Below are positions 9,086 through 18,929 of a DNA stretch of 64,000 nt, piece by piece. Numbering within the stretch: the stretch's first letter is position 1; each line of letters opens with the position of its first letter. This stretch comes from Bacteroidetes bacterium HGW-Bacteroidetes-2. GTDB taxonomy: Bacteria > Bacteroidota > Bacteroidia > Flavobacteriales > Flavobacteriaceae. The stretch is from assembly GCA_002842575.1 (NCBI GenBank), contig PHDJ01000010.1, positions 34,584 to 98,583 on the forward strand. Reading direction: 5' to 3'. Made by a program: the position numbers and the translations under genes. A model generated the notes under the pieces. That model ran no database searches. It had not been told where the DNA came from and saw nothing but the letters and a program-made list of their open reading frames with translations.

Positions 9086-9454
9086 ATGCAAAAACTTCTT
9101 TTTGTTTACAACGCTAATTCAGGCAAGATGAATGGATATATAGATGCACTGCATAAAGTAGTAAGTCCTAAGACGTATGCTTGTAATTTGTGTGATATTA
9201 CTTATGGTATTTTTAAGGAAAATAAAGTCTGGAAAAGATTTAGAGAAACTAGTGAAACTCCCATGGAATTTTTGCATTTGGACGAATTTAAAAAGAAATA
9301 CGCCTCAAAATTTGGACATAAATTTACCTTTCCAATAGTGCTTTTAGATACAGCAAATACTTTAGAAATTTTTATACATACCAAAGAATTGAATGCGATG
9401 AAAAATGCAGATGCACTTATTCAATTAATTGTGGAGAGAATGAAAAGCGATTAA
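9086..9454 (+). CDS. Conserved hypothetical protein (possible thioredoxin-like or GTPase-labelled family)
   Basis: The 122 residues begin MQKLLFVYNANSGKMNGYIDALHKV and contain one Cys pair (YACNLCDITYG, around 33-42). The gene sits 6 bases after gldC and is probably co-transcribed with it. Its 3' end overlaps the convergent engB gene by 4 bases. The Cys-x2-Cys after a beta-strand start could suggest a thioredoxin-like fold, but I cannot assign a function. Confidence 0.75.
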   Translation: MQKLLFVYNANSGKMNGYIDALHKVVSPKTYACNLCDITYGIFKENKVWKRFRETSETPMEFLHLDEFKKKYASKFGHKFTFPIVLLDTANTLEIFIHTKELNAMKNADALIQLIVERMKSD

Positions 9455-10056
9455 GATTCTTTAAAATTTTTGTTGATATCGCCAATGTAACCTAATAATT
9501 CTTCACGCCCTAAGTTGTTTGAGGCTGAGGTGATGAAATAGTTAGGCATTTCTGTCCAAGTCTCTAAAAGTTTTGCTTTATAGATGTCTATGTTTCTTTC
9601 TAAAGCCTTGGGTTTTACTTTGTCTGCTTTGGTAAAAACAATCCCAAAAGGTATATCATTCTCTCCCATCCATTCTAGAAATTCTAAGTCCACAGCTTGT
9701 GGCTCGTGTCTGCTATCAATCAATACAAAGGCACAAACAAGTTGTTCACGTTGTAAGAAATAATCGGTAATAAACTTTTGAAAGGTTCTTTTACTGCTTT
9801 TAGATACTCGCGCATACCCATAGCCAGGCAAATCTACCAAATGCCAGTTTTTGTTAATCAGAAAATGATTTATTAATTGTGTTTTTCCGGGCCTTCCGGA
9901 GGTTTTTGCTAGTCCTTTTCGCAACATTAACATGTTGATAAGCGAGGATTTCCCCACATTAGAACGACCAATAAAAGCATATTCTGGAATTCGGTTGGCA
10001 GGACATTTCGTAACTTCGCTGTTGCTCATTAAAAATTCAGCCGATTTTATTTGCAT
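9451..10056 (-). CDS. engB: Ribosome biogenesis GTPase EngB (YihA/YsxC)
   Basis: A 201-residue TRAFAC GTPase acting in large ribosomal subunit assembly. G1 is GRSNVGKSSLIN (about 31-42), G3 is DLPGYGYA (about 75-82), G4 is TKAD (about 140-143) and G5 is TSASNNLG. The T in GKTQLINHF corresponds to G2. Length is normal for the family. The alpha/beta hydrolase gene upstream is on the same strand about 45 bases away. Confidence 0.95.
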   Translation of the reverse strand: MQIKSAEFLMSNSEVTKCPANRIPEYAFIGRSNVGKSSLINMLMLRKGLAKTSGRPGKTQLINHFLINKNWHLVDLPGYGYARVSKSSKRTFQKFITDYFLQREQLVCAFVLIDSRHEPQAVDLEFLEWMGENDIPFGIVFTKADKVKPKALERNIDIYKAKLLETWTEMPNYFITSASNNLGREELLGYIGDINKNFKES

Positions 10057-10100
10057 GCTTTTTATTTTATTATTTAAGTCGTTAAGAGAAAATAAGCGGA

Positions 10101-10865
10101 TTAAATACCTCTTTTAGTAAGCCACTTATCAAGTAGAATATTAAATTCATCTGGATGTTCCATCATAGCAGCATGTCCACATTTATCAATCCAGAATAAT
10201 TCAGAATCGGGTAATAACTCGTTAAATTCTTTTGCTACATCTGGAGGGGTAACCCCATCGTTTTTTCCCCAAATAATGCAGGTAGGAGTTTGCATTTTTG
10301 GTAAGTCTTTGGACATATTGTGTCGTATAGCACTTTTAGCAATAGCAAGGGTTCTAATTAATTTTGTTCTATCGTTAACTGTAGTATATACTTCATCTAC
10401 AATTTCTTTTGTTGCAATGGCGGGGTCAAAAAATACGCCTTGCGCCTTTAATTTGATGTATTCATAGTCGCCTCTTTTGGGGTAACTCTCGCCCATTGCA
10501 CTTTCATATAATCCTGAACTACCAGTAATAACAAGTGCTTCAATTTTTTCGGGATAAAGTTTTGTACATAAAAGAGCAATATGTCCTCCTAAGGAATTGC
10601 CTAGGAGAATTACTTTTCCTAGTTTTTTGAATTCAATAAAATCCCTCACGTAATTGGCAATATTTTTTACGTTTGTTTTTAACAAAGGTAGGGAATAGAT
10701 TGGAAGCTCAGGAAGTATTACTCTGTACCCTTTGTTTGCAAAAAAACTAGTAACAGAATCAAAATTACTCAATCCTCCCATCAAGCCATGAAGTATAATG
10801 ATTGGTTTACCTTCACCTATTTCAAAATAGCTGAATTTCCCTTCTTTTTTTAAGTTTTTAATCAT
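10101..10865 (-). CDS. Alpha/beta hydrolase
   Basis: A 255-residue alpha/beta hydrolase starting at the ATG at 10865 (MIKNLKKEGKFSYFEIGEG). An upstream start would add 12 residues with no homology signal. The oxyanion region is IILHGLMGGLSNF. The nucleophile elbow is GNSLGGH, with Ser near residue 91. The acid is probably in WGKNDGVTPP and the histidine in DKCGHAAMMEHPDEF near the C-terminus. The substrate cannot be predicted. Linkage to engB on the same strand is common in this group. Confidence 0.85.
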   Translation of the reverse strand: MIKNLKKEGKFSYFEIGEGKPIIILHGLMGGLSNFDSVTSFFANKGYRVILPELPIYSLPLLKTNVKNIANYVRDFIEFKKLGKVILLGNSLGGHIALLCTKLYPEKIEALVITGSSGLYESAMGESYPKRGDYEYIKLKAQGVFFDPAIATKEIVDEVYTTVNDRTKLIRTLAIAKSAIRHNMSKDLPKMQTPTCIIWGKNDGVTPPDVAKEFNELLPDSELFWIDKCGHAAMMEHPDEFNILLDKWLTKRGI

Positions 10866-11068
10866 AAAATAGGTAGCTTTTACTTTAGCAAATATAACCA
10901 TTTCAATGTTATAAATAATTTTTCATTTTAAGGAGTTTTGAAAGAATTATTTCCTAAAATATTATCTAAAAAATTTAAAGTTATTCACAATGAGCGCTTT
11001 CTATCTCTAATAGTTTTATAAGTGATTATATATAAAACCATTGCCTATTTACTAAAATTTATTAACAA

Positions 11069-11099
11069 TGTGGTAAAATGTGGTAAAATGTGGTAAAAT
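11069..11099 (+). promoter_or_regulatory. Three 10-bp direct repeats, probable MraZ operator
   Basis: TGTGGTAAAA occurs three times in tandem with an exact 10-bp period, ending 6 bases before the mraZ -7 box. MraZ represses its own dcw operon in other bacteria by binding short G-containing repeats spaced one helical turn apart. Position and spacing fit that role. Confidence 0.75.
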
Positions 11100-11104
11100 T
11101 TAAA

Positions 11105-11112
11105 TATATTTG
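11105..11112 (+). promoter_or_regulatory. -7 promoter box of the dcw cluster
   Basis: TATATTTG matches the Bacteroidota -7 box, 30 bases before the mraZ ATG. The repeats just upstream would cover the -33 region. Confidence 0.6.
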
Positions 11113-11141
11113 AGGTTATAAACGAAACCAATTAGTACAAG

Positions 11142-11615
11142 ATGCATAATCTAATAGGGACATTTGAATGTAAAGCAGACGTAAAAGGACGTGTGATGCT
11201 GCCTTCTGTGTTGCAAAAACAATTGTCGTCTATGTTAGAAAAAGGTTTTGTGTTAAAACGTTCTGTTTTTCAGCCCTGTCTGGAGTTATACCCAATGGAG
11301 GAGTGGGAAAAGTTGATGCAAAATGTTAACAAACTAAATCGTTTTAATCGAAAAAATAATGATTTTGTAAGACGCTTTACTGCAGGTGTTAAGGTGATTG
11401 AATTAGACACTACAGGAAGATTGTTAATTCCGAAAGATTTAGTTGCTTTTGCGGGTATTCAGAAAGATTTAGTGCTTTCATCAGCAATTAGCATTATAGA
11501 AATTTGGGATAAAAACAATTATGAAAAAGCCATAGACGATGCCGCTAATGACTTTGCTGATTTGGCTGAAGAAGTAATGGGAGATAAAAGTAAGGATGAC
11601 AATGATGTATCATAA
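11142..11615 (+). CDS. mraZ: Transcriptional regulator MraZ
   Basis: A 157-residue protein with two AbrB-like swapped-hairpin domains. The first carries KADVKGRVMLPSVL (about residues 10-23) and the second ELDTTGRLLIPKDL (about 87-100), both with the family DxxGR core. It is the first gene of the dcw cluster and in other bacteria is the DNA-binding repressor of that operon. Its 3' end overlaps rsmH by 20 bases. Confidence 0.95.
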   Translation: MHNLIGTFECKADVKGRVMLPSVLQKQLSSMLEKGFVLKRSVFQPCLELYPMEEWEKLMQNVNKLNRFNRKNNDFVRRFTAGVKVIELDTTGRLLIPKDLVAFAGIQKDLVLSSAISIIEIWDKNNYEKAIDDAANDFADLAEEVMGDKSKDDNDVS

Positions 11616-12498
11616 TCCAGTATTGTTACAGGAATCTGTAAAAGGACTTCACATAAAACCAAATGGTATTTATGTAGATGTAACTTTTGGCGGTGGGGGT
11701 CATTCTCAAAAAATATTAAATGCTCTAGGAGAGCAGGGAAAGCTTTTTGCTTTTGATCAAGATGCAGATGCTTTAGAAAACACAATTCAGGACGATAGAT
11801 TTGTACTTATCCATCAAAATTTTCGCCATTTAAAACGGTTTTTACGCCTTTATGGAATTACAAAAGTAGATGGTGTTTTAGGCGATTTCGGGGTTTCTTC
11901 GCATCAGTTTGATGTTGCTGAAAGAGGTTTTTCCACACGATTTGAAGCAAACTTAGATATGCGAATGAATCAAAAAAGCGCAGTTTCAGCATATCAGGTA
12001 GTAAATCAATATAGCGAGAAGGATTTACAAGAGGTGTTTTGGAATTATGGTGAGCTTCAAGCGGCAAAGGGAATGGCTAAAATAATTGTAGAAAAAAGAC
12101 AAGAAGATCCCATAAAAACTAGTGAACAGCTAAAAAGCGCATTAGGAAAATTTTTACCAATGCATAGAGAAAATAAAATTTTAGCACAAATATATCAGGC
12201 AATTCGCATTGAGGTGAATCAAGAAATACAAGCGCTTAAAGAGTTTTTATTACAAACCACAGAGTTACTCGATGTGGGCGGAAGGTTGAGCCTTATTTCT
12301 TATCACTCTTTAGAAGATAGATTGGTAAAACGCTTTATAAGAAGTGGTCTTTTTGAAGGAGAGCCTGAAAAAGATGTTTTTGGCAATATAGATGTGCCCT
12401 TTAAAAAAATAGGAGGGTTATTAATTCCCACAAAAGAAGAAATAAAACAAAATAGTAGGGCGCGAAGTGCAAAGCTGCGAATTGCTGAACGAATTTAA
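11596..12498 (+). CDS. rsmH: 16S rRNA (cytosine-1402-N4) methyltransferase
   Basis: Also called MraW. It methylates C1402 in the decoding centre of 16S rRNA using S-adenosylmethionine. The 300 residues open with MMYHNPVLLQESVKGL. The AdoMet loop is VDVTFGGGGHSQKIL (about 27-41), and FAFDQDADAL and DGVLGDFGVSSHQFD follow. The C-terminal signature is ISYHSLEDRLVKRF. The start overlaps mraZ; a second Met two codons downstream is equally possible. Confidence 0.95.
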   Translation: MTMMYHNPVLLQESVKGLHIKPNGIYVDVTFGGGGHSQKILNALGEQGKLFAFDQDADALENTIQDDRFVLIHQNFRHLKRFLRLYGITKVDGVLGDFGVSSHQFDVAERGFSTRFEANLDMRMNQKSAVSAYQVVNQYSEKDLQEVFWNYGELQAAKGMAKIIVEKRQEDPIKTSEQLKSALGKFLPMHRENKILAQIYQAIRIEVNQEIQALKEFLLQTTELLDVGGRLSLISYHSLEDRLVKRFIRSGLFEGEPEKDVFGNIDVPFKKIGGLLIPTKEEIKQNSRARSAKLRIAERI

Positions 12499-12550
12499 AA
12501 AAAAGTCAATATAGTGAAAAGGCTTCCAACCCATATTTAAAAATTAAAAA

Positions 12551-12871
12551 ATGAAACAGAAAATATATCAAATATTAAAAGGAAAATTTTTAGTAAGTGA
12601 AGATGCTTTCAAAAATTGGAGATTCATCATCTTTCTTTCTCTTTTGGCTTTGGTTATGATTTCAAGTGCACATAGTGCAGATAAAAAAGTTCATAAAATT
12701 TCAAAATTAAATACACAGGTTAAAGAATTACGTAGCGAGTTTGTTGATGTTCGATCCAAATTAATGAAAGTTAAAATGGAAAGTAAAGTAATCGCTTCTT
12801 TAGATGGTAAAGGACTAAAACCATCCATTAATCCTCCTCATAAAATTAGAATAATACATAAAAAAGAATAA
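12551..12871 (+). CDS. ftsL: FtsL-like division membrane protein
   Basis: A 106-residue single-pass protein. A short cytoplasmic region is followed by a transmembrane helix (IIFLSLLALVMIS, about 27-40) and a heptad-patterned segment (KKVHKISKLNTQVKELRSEF) expected to form a coiled coil. Size, topology and position between rsmH and ftsI are diagnostic of FtsL, the partner of FtsQ and FtsB. Sequence conservation is weak in this family. Confidence 0.85.
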   Translation: MKQKIYQILKGKFLVSEDAFKNWRFIIFLSLLALVMISSAHSADKKVHKISKLNTQVKELRSEFVDVRSKLMKVKMESKVIASLDGKGLKPSINPPHKIRIIHKKE

Positions 12872-12873
12872 AA

Positions 12874-14883
12874 GTGGCTATTCAAGAAAAGAATATATTA
12901 AACCGCCTCTATATTATCGCAGGATGTTTGTTCCTCTTTGCGATAGCTGTTCTATTTAAGTTGGCAGATATTCAATTTGTGGAAGGAGATAAATACCGCG
13001 AATTAGCAAAAAAAAATACCACAAAAAACTTTATTATTCCAGCAAACCGAGGTAATGTATATGCTGATGACGGAAGCTTACTAGCCACTTCGGTGCCTAG
13101 ATATGACATACGTTTTGATGCGGTTACTGTAAGCAGCGAAAATTTTGAAAAATATGTTGCCCCCCTTTCTGAGGCACTTTCTGAAAAATTTGGAAAGAAA
13201 GCCTCACAGTATGAATCCATTTTGCGAAATGCGAGAGCTACACAAAACAGATACTTACTTTTATTAAGAAAACTAGGTTATTCGGATTATATGGAAGTAA
13301 AAACCTTCCCTTTATTTAACCTAGGCCCTTATAAAGGAGGAATTATCGTTGAACAATCTACATTTAGAGAACATCCTATTGGTAAAATTGCTGAACGAAT
13401 TGTAGGCTATGAACGAATTGATGAAAATGGTTTTACAACAAGGGTAGGTTTAGAAGGGGCTTTTAGTGAATACCTACAGGGAATTGACGGCAGACGCCTC
13501 AAACAAAAAATTGCACAAGGACAATGGAAACCAATTTATGATGAAAACGAAGTAGAACCTCAGGACGGTTATGATGTTATTTCAACTATAAATATTAATA
13601 TTCAAGATATTGCCCATCATGCACTCTTAAAACAATTAGAAAAATATGACGCTGACCATGGAACAGTCATTGTTATGGAAACTAAAACTGGCGAAATTAA
13701 GGCCGTGGCAAATTTGGGAAGAACTGTAGACGGAAATTATTATGAAAAATTAAATTATGCCATTGGAGAATCCCACGAACCTGGTTCTACCTTTAAATTA
13801 ATGGCTTTTGTAGCTGCTTTAGAAGATAAGGTAATTGACACAGGAACAGTTGTAGACACCGGAAATGGAAGACATATTTTTTACGGAAAAAGTATCGGAG
13901 ATTCTAGAAGAGGAGGTAACGGAAAAATTTCTGCTGCCAAAGCACTAGAAGTTTCTTCAAATATAGGATTAGCTAAACTTATTGATGATAACTATAGTAA
14001 AAACCCAAAACACTTTGTAGAATTATTACAGAGCATGCATCTAAATGAGCAGATTGGATTACCAATAAAAGGAGAAGGAAAACCTAAAATACCTCACCCT
14101 TCAGACAAAACCGGCTGGAGTAAAAATGCATTGCCTTCTATGGCCTATGGTTATGGAGTATCTATAACGCCACTTCAAACACTTACCTTTTATAACGCTA
14201 TTGCTAATGATGGTGTGATGGTAAAACCACGTTTTATAAAAGAAGTAAAAGCTTGGAATAAAGAAATATACAAATTTGATAAAGAAATAATCGATCCACA
14301 AATGGTATCTATGGAAACCATAAAAAAAACACAGGAGGTTCTTAAAAATATTGTGATAAGAGGTACCGGCAAAAGTTTGTATTCGCCAAATTTTTCTATG
14401 GCGGGAAAAACAGGTACTGCACGTGTGGAATATTGGATGCCAGATTGGGCCTCTAACCCTCGATATATTTCTTCTTTTGCAGGGTATTTTCCAGCAGAGA
14501 ATCCAAAATATTCGTGTATAGTAATTATTCATAAGCCAAAAGTAAGCACTGGTTTTTACGGAGCAGATGTGGCGGGCCCTGTTTTTAAAAGTATAGCCCA
14601 AAAAATATATATCGATTCGCCAAATGTAGATGAGGTTAGTAATCTGGAAGTATTGCAAGCTGCCGTTGAAAAAGATTTTGACAGCTATTTTACAAATGCA
14701 CAAAAAACATATTCAGTGGTTCCCAATGTTAAAGGAATGACTGGAATGGATGCCGTTTCACTCCTAGAAAACATAGGACTTAAAGTGCGAATTATTGGCA
14801 ACGGTAACGTGAAATCTCAATCCCTTCCGGAAGGAGAAAAATTGGAAAAAGGAAAACAAATTTTATTAGAACTTTCTTCATGA
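12874..14883 (+). CDS. ftsI: Division-specific penicillin-binding protein (FtsI/PBP3) with PASTA domain
   Basis: Septal peptidoglycan transpeptidase of 669 residues. It has an N-terminal membrane anchor (about 11-32), a dimerisation domain, and a transpeptidase domain with the active-site STFK at Ser305-Lys308, SSN at about 361-363 and KTG at about 512-514. One C-terminal PASTA domain (about 610-669, SVVPNVKGMTGMDAVSLLENIGL) may bind peptidoglycan. The start is a GTG 3 bases after the ftsL stop. Its stop overlaps the murE ATG. Confidence 0.95.
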   Translation: MAIQEKNILNRLYIIAGCLFLFAIAVLFKLADIQFVEGDKYRELAKKNTTKNFIIPANRGNVYADDGSLLATSVPRYDIRFDAVTVSSENFEKYVAPLSEALSEKFGKKASQYESILRNARATQNRYLLLLRKLGYSDYMEVKTFPLFNLGPYKGGIIVEQSTFREHPIGKIAERIVGYERIDENGFTTRVGLEGAFSEYLQGIDGRRLKQKIAQGQWKPIYDENEVEPQDGYDVISTININIQDIAHHALLKQLEKYDADHGTVIVMETKTGEIKAVANLGRTVDGNYYEKLNYAIGESHEPGSTFKLMAFVAALEDKVIDTGTVVDTGNGRHIFYGKSIGDSRRGGNGKISAAKALEVSSNIGLAKLIDDNYSKNPKHFVELLQSMHLNEQIGLPIKGEGKPKIPHPSDKTGWSKNALPSMAYGYGVSITPLQTLTFYNAIANDGVMVKPRFIKEVKAWNKEIYKFDKEIIDPQMVSMETIKKTQEVLKNIVIRGTGKSLYSPNFSMAGKTGTARVEYWMPDWASNPRYISSFAGYFPAENPKYSCIVIIHKPKVSTGFYGADVAGPVFKSIAQKIYIDSPNVDEVSNLEVLQAAVEKDFDSYFTNAQKTYSVVPNVKGMTGMDAVSLLENIGLKVRIIGNGNVKSQSLPEGEKLEKGKQILLELSS

Positions 14884-16340
14884 ATTTAAGAGACATCCTT
14901 TATAAAGTCACCTTGAATGCTGTTGTTGGAAACACCGATGTTTCTATCAACAACCTAGAATTTGATTCCAGAAAGGTCTCTTTGAATGACTGTTTTGTGG
15001 CTATTAAAGGAACAGCTTCTAATGGGCACGAATTTATAAAAATGGCTGTTAATCAAGGTGCTTTAGCGGTAATTTGTGAAGACCTTCCAGAAAAAATTAT
15101 AAATGGCATTACTTACATACAAGTAGAAGATTCAAAAATAGCATTAGCCATTATGGCTTCTAATTTTTTTGGGAATCCTTCCCAAAAATTAAAACTTATT
15201 GGCATAACAGGTACTAATGGAAAAACCACTGTTGCAACACTTTTATACCAATTATTTAAAAATGCAGGCTACAAAGTAGGGCTGCTTTCAACGGTAAAAA
15301 TTATAGTAGATGAGCAGGAATTCCCAGCTACCCATACCACACCAGATTCTATAACTATCAATTACTATTTAGGTGAAATGGCACTTCAAGATGTAAAATA
15401 TTGCTTTATGGAAGTGAGCTCTCACGGCATTCACCAAAAACGCACAGAAGCCCTGCAATTTTCGGGAGGGGTTTTTACAAACCTTACACAGGACCATTTG
15501 GATTATCACAACACCTTTGCAGAATACAGAGATGTGAAAAAAACATTTTTTGATTATTTGCCTAAAACCGCTTTTGCATTGGTGAACGAAGATGATAAAA
15601 ATGGATTGGTAATGCTTCAAAATTCAAAAGCAAAGAAATATACCTACGCTTTACAAACAGAGGCAAATTTTAGAGCGCAGATTTTAGAAAATCAATTTAG
15701 CGGGTTACTTCTAAAAATTAACAATAAGGAGGTGTGGTCTAAACTCATAGGAAAATTTAATGCCTATAATGTTTTGGCAATTTACGGAGTGGCTTCCATT
15801 TTAGGTATGGAAGAATTGGAGATTCTTCGATTAGTAAGTGAACTAGAAAGCGTAAGCGGAAGGTTTCAATATCAAATTTCTAAAAACAATATTACAACAA
15901 TTGTTGATTATGCACATACTCCTGACGCGTTAAAAAATGTATTAGAAACCATCAATAGCATCTGCACAGGAAGTGAAACCATTATAACCGTAGTGGGCTG
16001 TGGAGGAAACAGAGATAAAAGTAAACGCCCAATAATGGGATACATAGCTTCTGCATTAAGCACGAAAACAATTTTTACAAGTGACAACCCAAGAAATGAA
16101 AATCCAGATACAATTATAGAAGAAATTGAAAAAGGGGTAGAGCCACAAAATTATAAAAAAACAATGTCGATTACAGATAGAAAACAAGCTATAAAAACCG
16201 CTTGCCAACTAGCCGATAACAATGATATTATCCTCATTGCAGGAAAAGGTCATGAAACCTATCAGGAAATTAAAGGAAAACGGTTTCACTTTGATGATTT
16301 TGAAACTGTAACTCAATTATTAAAACAATTAGACAAATAA
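14880..16340 (+). CDS. murE: UDP-MurNAc-L-Ala-D-Glu:meso-diaminopimelate ligase
   Basis: It adds the third amino acid to the peptidoglycan stem peptide in the cytoplasm. The 486 residues follow the Mur ligase layout. The P-loop is GITGTNGKTTVATLL (about 109-123), and TTPDSITINYYL and FMEVSSHGI mark the central domain. DNPRNENP in the C-terminal domain is the signature for meso-diaminopimelate rather than lysine. ATGA overlap with ftsI indicates coupling. Confidence 0.96.
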   Translation: MNLRDILYKVTLNAVVGNTDVSINNLEFDSRKVSLNDCFVAIKGTASNGHEFIKMAVNQGALAVICEDLPEKIINGITYIQVEDSKIALAIMASNFFGNPSQKLKLIGITGTNGKTTVATLLYQLFKNAGYKVGLLSTVKIIVDEQEFPATHTTPDSITINYYLGEMALQDVKYCFMEVSSHGIHQKRTEALQFSGGVFTNLTQDHLDYHNTFAEYRDVKKTFFDYLPKTAFALVNEDDKNGLVMLQNSKAKKYTYALQTEANFRAQILENQFSGLLLKINNKEVWSKLIGKFNAYNVLAIYGVASILGMEELEILRLVSELESVSGRFQYQISKNNITTIVDYAHTPDALKNVLETINSICTGSETIITVVGCGGNRDKSKRPIMGYIASALSTKTIFTSDNPRNENPDTIIEEIEKGVEPQNYKKTMSITDRKQAIKTACQLADNNDIILIAGKGHETYQEIKGKRFHFDDFETVTQLLKQLDK

Positions 16341-16343
16341 CAA

Positions 16344-17576
16344 ATGCTGTATTACTTGTTTGAATATTTAGACCAAAACTACAACCTCCCGGGAACTGGG
16401 CTTTTTCAGTTCATTTCCTTTAGGTCTGCTTTAGCCATTATACTCTCTTTATTCATTGCAACGATTTATGGCAAGAAAATAATTAACTATTTAAGAAGAA
16501 AACAAATAGGAGAAACAGTTAGAGACTTAGGTTTAGAAGGACAAAATGAAAAAGCGGGAACGCCTACAATGGGAGGGGTCATAATTATTTTAGCCACGTT
16601 AATTCCAGTTTTATTATTCGCAAAACTTGATAATATTTATGTTATCCTATTGATTTTTACCACTATTTGGATGGGAATTATTGGCTTTATAGACGATTAC
16701 ATCAAAATTTCCAGAAAAAATAAAGAAGGTCTGCCCGGAAAATTTAAAGTGTTTGGTCAAGTTGCTCTAGGTATTGTAGTGGGTGCTACTATGTATTTTC
16801 ACCCAGATATTACCGTAAAACTGGATAGCCCGGCAAAACAGAAGTCGTATCAAGTAGTAGCGTTAAGCGCACAACAAATAGCAAATAATGAAACCAAAGC
16901 ACTAGTAACCACGATCCCTTTTGTAAAAAATAATGAGTTTGATTATTCGCTCTTAATTAGTTGGATGGGTAAAGATTATTTAAAATATGCTTGGTTATTA
17001 TTTATTCCTATCGTGATTTTTATCATTACAGCAGTTTCAAATGGGGCCAATTTAACGGATGGTATTGATGGATTAGCAGCAGGCTCTTCAGCAATTATTG
17101 TTTTGACTTTAGGACTTTTTGCTTGGGTTTCGGGTAACATTATTTTTTCAGAATATCTTAATATTATGTATATCCCAAGAACCGGAGAAATGACCATTTT
17201 CATTACCGCCTTTGTAGGTGCTCTTATTGGATTTTTGTGGTATAACACCTATCCGGCGCAAGTTTTTATGGGCGACACTGGAAGTTTAACCATAGGGGGC
17301 ATTATTGCAGTTATTGCTATTGCTGTTAGAAAAGAACTTTTAATTCCAATTCTTTGTGGGGTGTTTTTTATAGAAACACTTTCCGTGGTCATGCAAGTAG
17401 GATGGTTTAAATACACCAAGAAAAAATTTGGCGAAGGAAGACGCATTTTTAGAATGTCACCCATTCATCATCATTATCAAATAAAAGGATTTCACGAAAG
17501 CAAAATCGTTACCCGATTTTGGATCGTTGGAATTGTATTAGCAGTTTTGGCAATAGTTACATTGAAAATTAGATAG
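16344..17576 (+). CDS. mraY: Phospho-MurNAc-pentapeptide translocase MraY
   Basis: Integral membrane enzyme that forms lipid I from UDP-MurNAc-pentapeptide and undecaprenyl phosphate. The 410 residues include about ten hydrophobic helices. Signatures are [41 protein letters not shown] and [11 protein letters not shown], plus the histidine-rich loop [15 protein letters not shown] longer loop around residues 160-205 is usual in this phylum. Confidence 0.96.
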   Translation: MLYYLFEYLDQNYNLPGTGLFQFISFRSALAIILSLFIATIYGKKIINYLRRKQIGETVRDLGLEGQNEKAGTPTMGGVIIILATLIPVLLFAKLDNIYVILLIFTTIWMGIIGFIDDYIKISRKNKEGLPGKFKVFGQVALGIVVGATMYFHPDITVKLDSPAKQKSYQVVALSAQQIANNETKALVTTIPFVKNNEFDYSLLISWMGKDYLKYAWLLFIPIVIFIITAVSNGANLTDGIDGLAAGSSAIIVLTLGLFAWVSGNIIFSEYLNIMYIPRTGEMTIFITAFVGALIGFLWYNTYPAQVFMGDTGSLTIGGIIAVIAIAVRKELLIPILCGVFFIETLSVVMQVGWFKYTKKKFGEGRRIFRMSPIHHHYQIKGFHESKIVTRFWIVGIVLAVLAIVTLKIR

Positions 17577-18911
17577 ATGAAACGATTGGTAATTTTAGGC
17601 GCTGGCGAAAGTGGTGTTGGCACAGCACTTTTAGGAAAACAAAAAGGATACGATGTGTTTGTTTCAGACAAACAAAAAATCAAAGAAAAATACAAACAAG
17701 TTCTTATACATAATGAGATTAACTGGGAGGAAGAAGGCCATACTGAGGCTACAATTTTTCAAGCAGATGTTGTAATGAAAAGCCCGGGCATTCCAGATAA
17801 CATTCTTTTAATAAAACAACTAAAGGAAAAAGGAATTCCCATAATTTCTGAAATTGAATTTGCTGCACAATATACCAATGCAATTTTAATAGGAATAACA
17901 GGAAGCAACGGAAAAACCACAACAGCAACCTGGCTTCATTACTTGTTAGCTCAGGGTGGATTAAATGTAGGCCTTGCTGGAAACATTGGAGATAGCTTTG
18001 CAGGACAGGTGGCAAAGAACAATCGTGATTTTTTTGTGCTAGAGTTAAGCAGTTTTCAATTAGATGGAATTGTAGATTTTAAACCACATATTGCGGTCTT
18101 AACAAATATAAGTCCTGACCATTTAGATCGATACAATTACAATTTTGAGGAATATGTAGCTTCTAAATTTAAAATTGCAGAAAACCAAACCGAAGAAGAT
18201 TATTTTATCTACGACGCAGATGATGAAGTGTTAGTAGAATGGTTGAAAAACCATCCTATTAAATCTCAAAAATTACCATTTTCCATTTCCAAAAAAATTA
18301 AAAATGGAGCAAGCTTAGAATCAGAAAATATAAAAATAACCATAGATAATAACGAATTTAAAATGCCAACAAAAATTTTAGGATTACAAGGAAGTCACAA
18401 TGTAAAAAATGCAATGGCAGCATCTACTGTCGCTAAATTATTGTCTATAAGAAAAGCGACTATAAGAGAATGTATGGAAAATTTTCAAGGGGTAGAACAT
18501 CGGTTAGAAACCGTTTTAAAAATTCAAAACGTAACCTATATCAATGACTCTAAAGCTACCAATGTAAACGCCACATTTTATGCCTTAGATAGTATGACAT
18601 CACCAACTGTTTGGATTGTTGGGGGTGTAGATAAAGGAAATCTATATGAAGAGTTACTTCCTTTAGTTAATGAAAAAGTAAAAGCAATAATCTGTCTAGG
18701 CATAGATAATAAAAAAATAATGGATGCATTCGGAAATGTTGTGCCCATAATGATAGAAACTGAATCCATGCAAGATGCCGTGAATGCTGCATATCGAGTT
18801 GCAGAGCGTGGCGACACCGTTTTGCTTTCGCCAGCGTGTGCTAGTTTTGATTTATTTGAAAACTATGAAGACCGTGGTCGGCAATTTAAAGAATCTGTAA
18901 GAAATTTATAA
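17577..18911 (+). CDS. murD: UDP-MurNAc-L-alanine:D-glutamate ligase
   Basis: Second Mur ligase of the stem-peptide pathway, 444 residues. The N-terminal dinucleotide-like fold starts VILGAGESGVGTALL. The ATP loop is GITGSNGKTTTATWL (about 105-119). LELSSFQLDGI, NISPDHLDRY and the C-terminal INDSKATN and LSPACASFDLFENYEDRG are typical. It starts immediately after the mraY stop. Confidence 0.96.
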   Translation: MKRLVILGAGESGVGTALLGKQKGYDVFVSDKQKIKEKYKQVLIHNEINWEEEGHTEATIFQADVVMKSPGIPDNILLIKQLKEKGIPIISEIEFAAQYTNAILIGITGSNGKTTTATWLHYLLAQGGLNVGLAGNIGDSFAGQVAKNNRDFFVLELSSFQLDGIVDFKPHIAVLTNISPDHLDRYNYNFEEYVASKFKIAENQTEEDYFIYDADDEVLVEWLKNHPIKSQKLPFSISKKIKNGASLESENIKITIDNNEFKMPTKILGLQGSHNVKNAMAASTVAKLLSIRKATIRECMENFQGVEHRLETVLKIQNVTYINDSKATNVNATFYALDSMTSPTVWIVGGVDKGNLYEELLPLVNEKVKAIICLGIDNKKIMDAFGNVVPIMIETESMQDAVNAAYRVAERGDTVLLSPACASFDLFENYEDRGRQFKESVRNL

Positions 18912-18929
18912 CATTTTTAAAAAGACAAC

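Noticed and set aside
14101..14703. 200-codon open frame on the minus strand inside ftsI
   Set aside because: It is antisense to a clearly conserved gene, has a composition typical of a shadow frame and no own signals.
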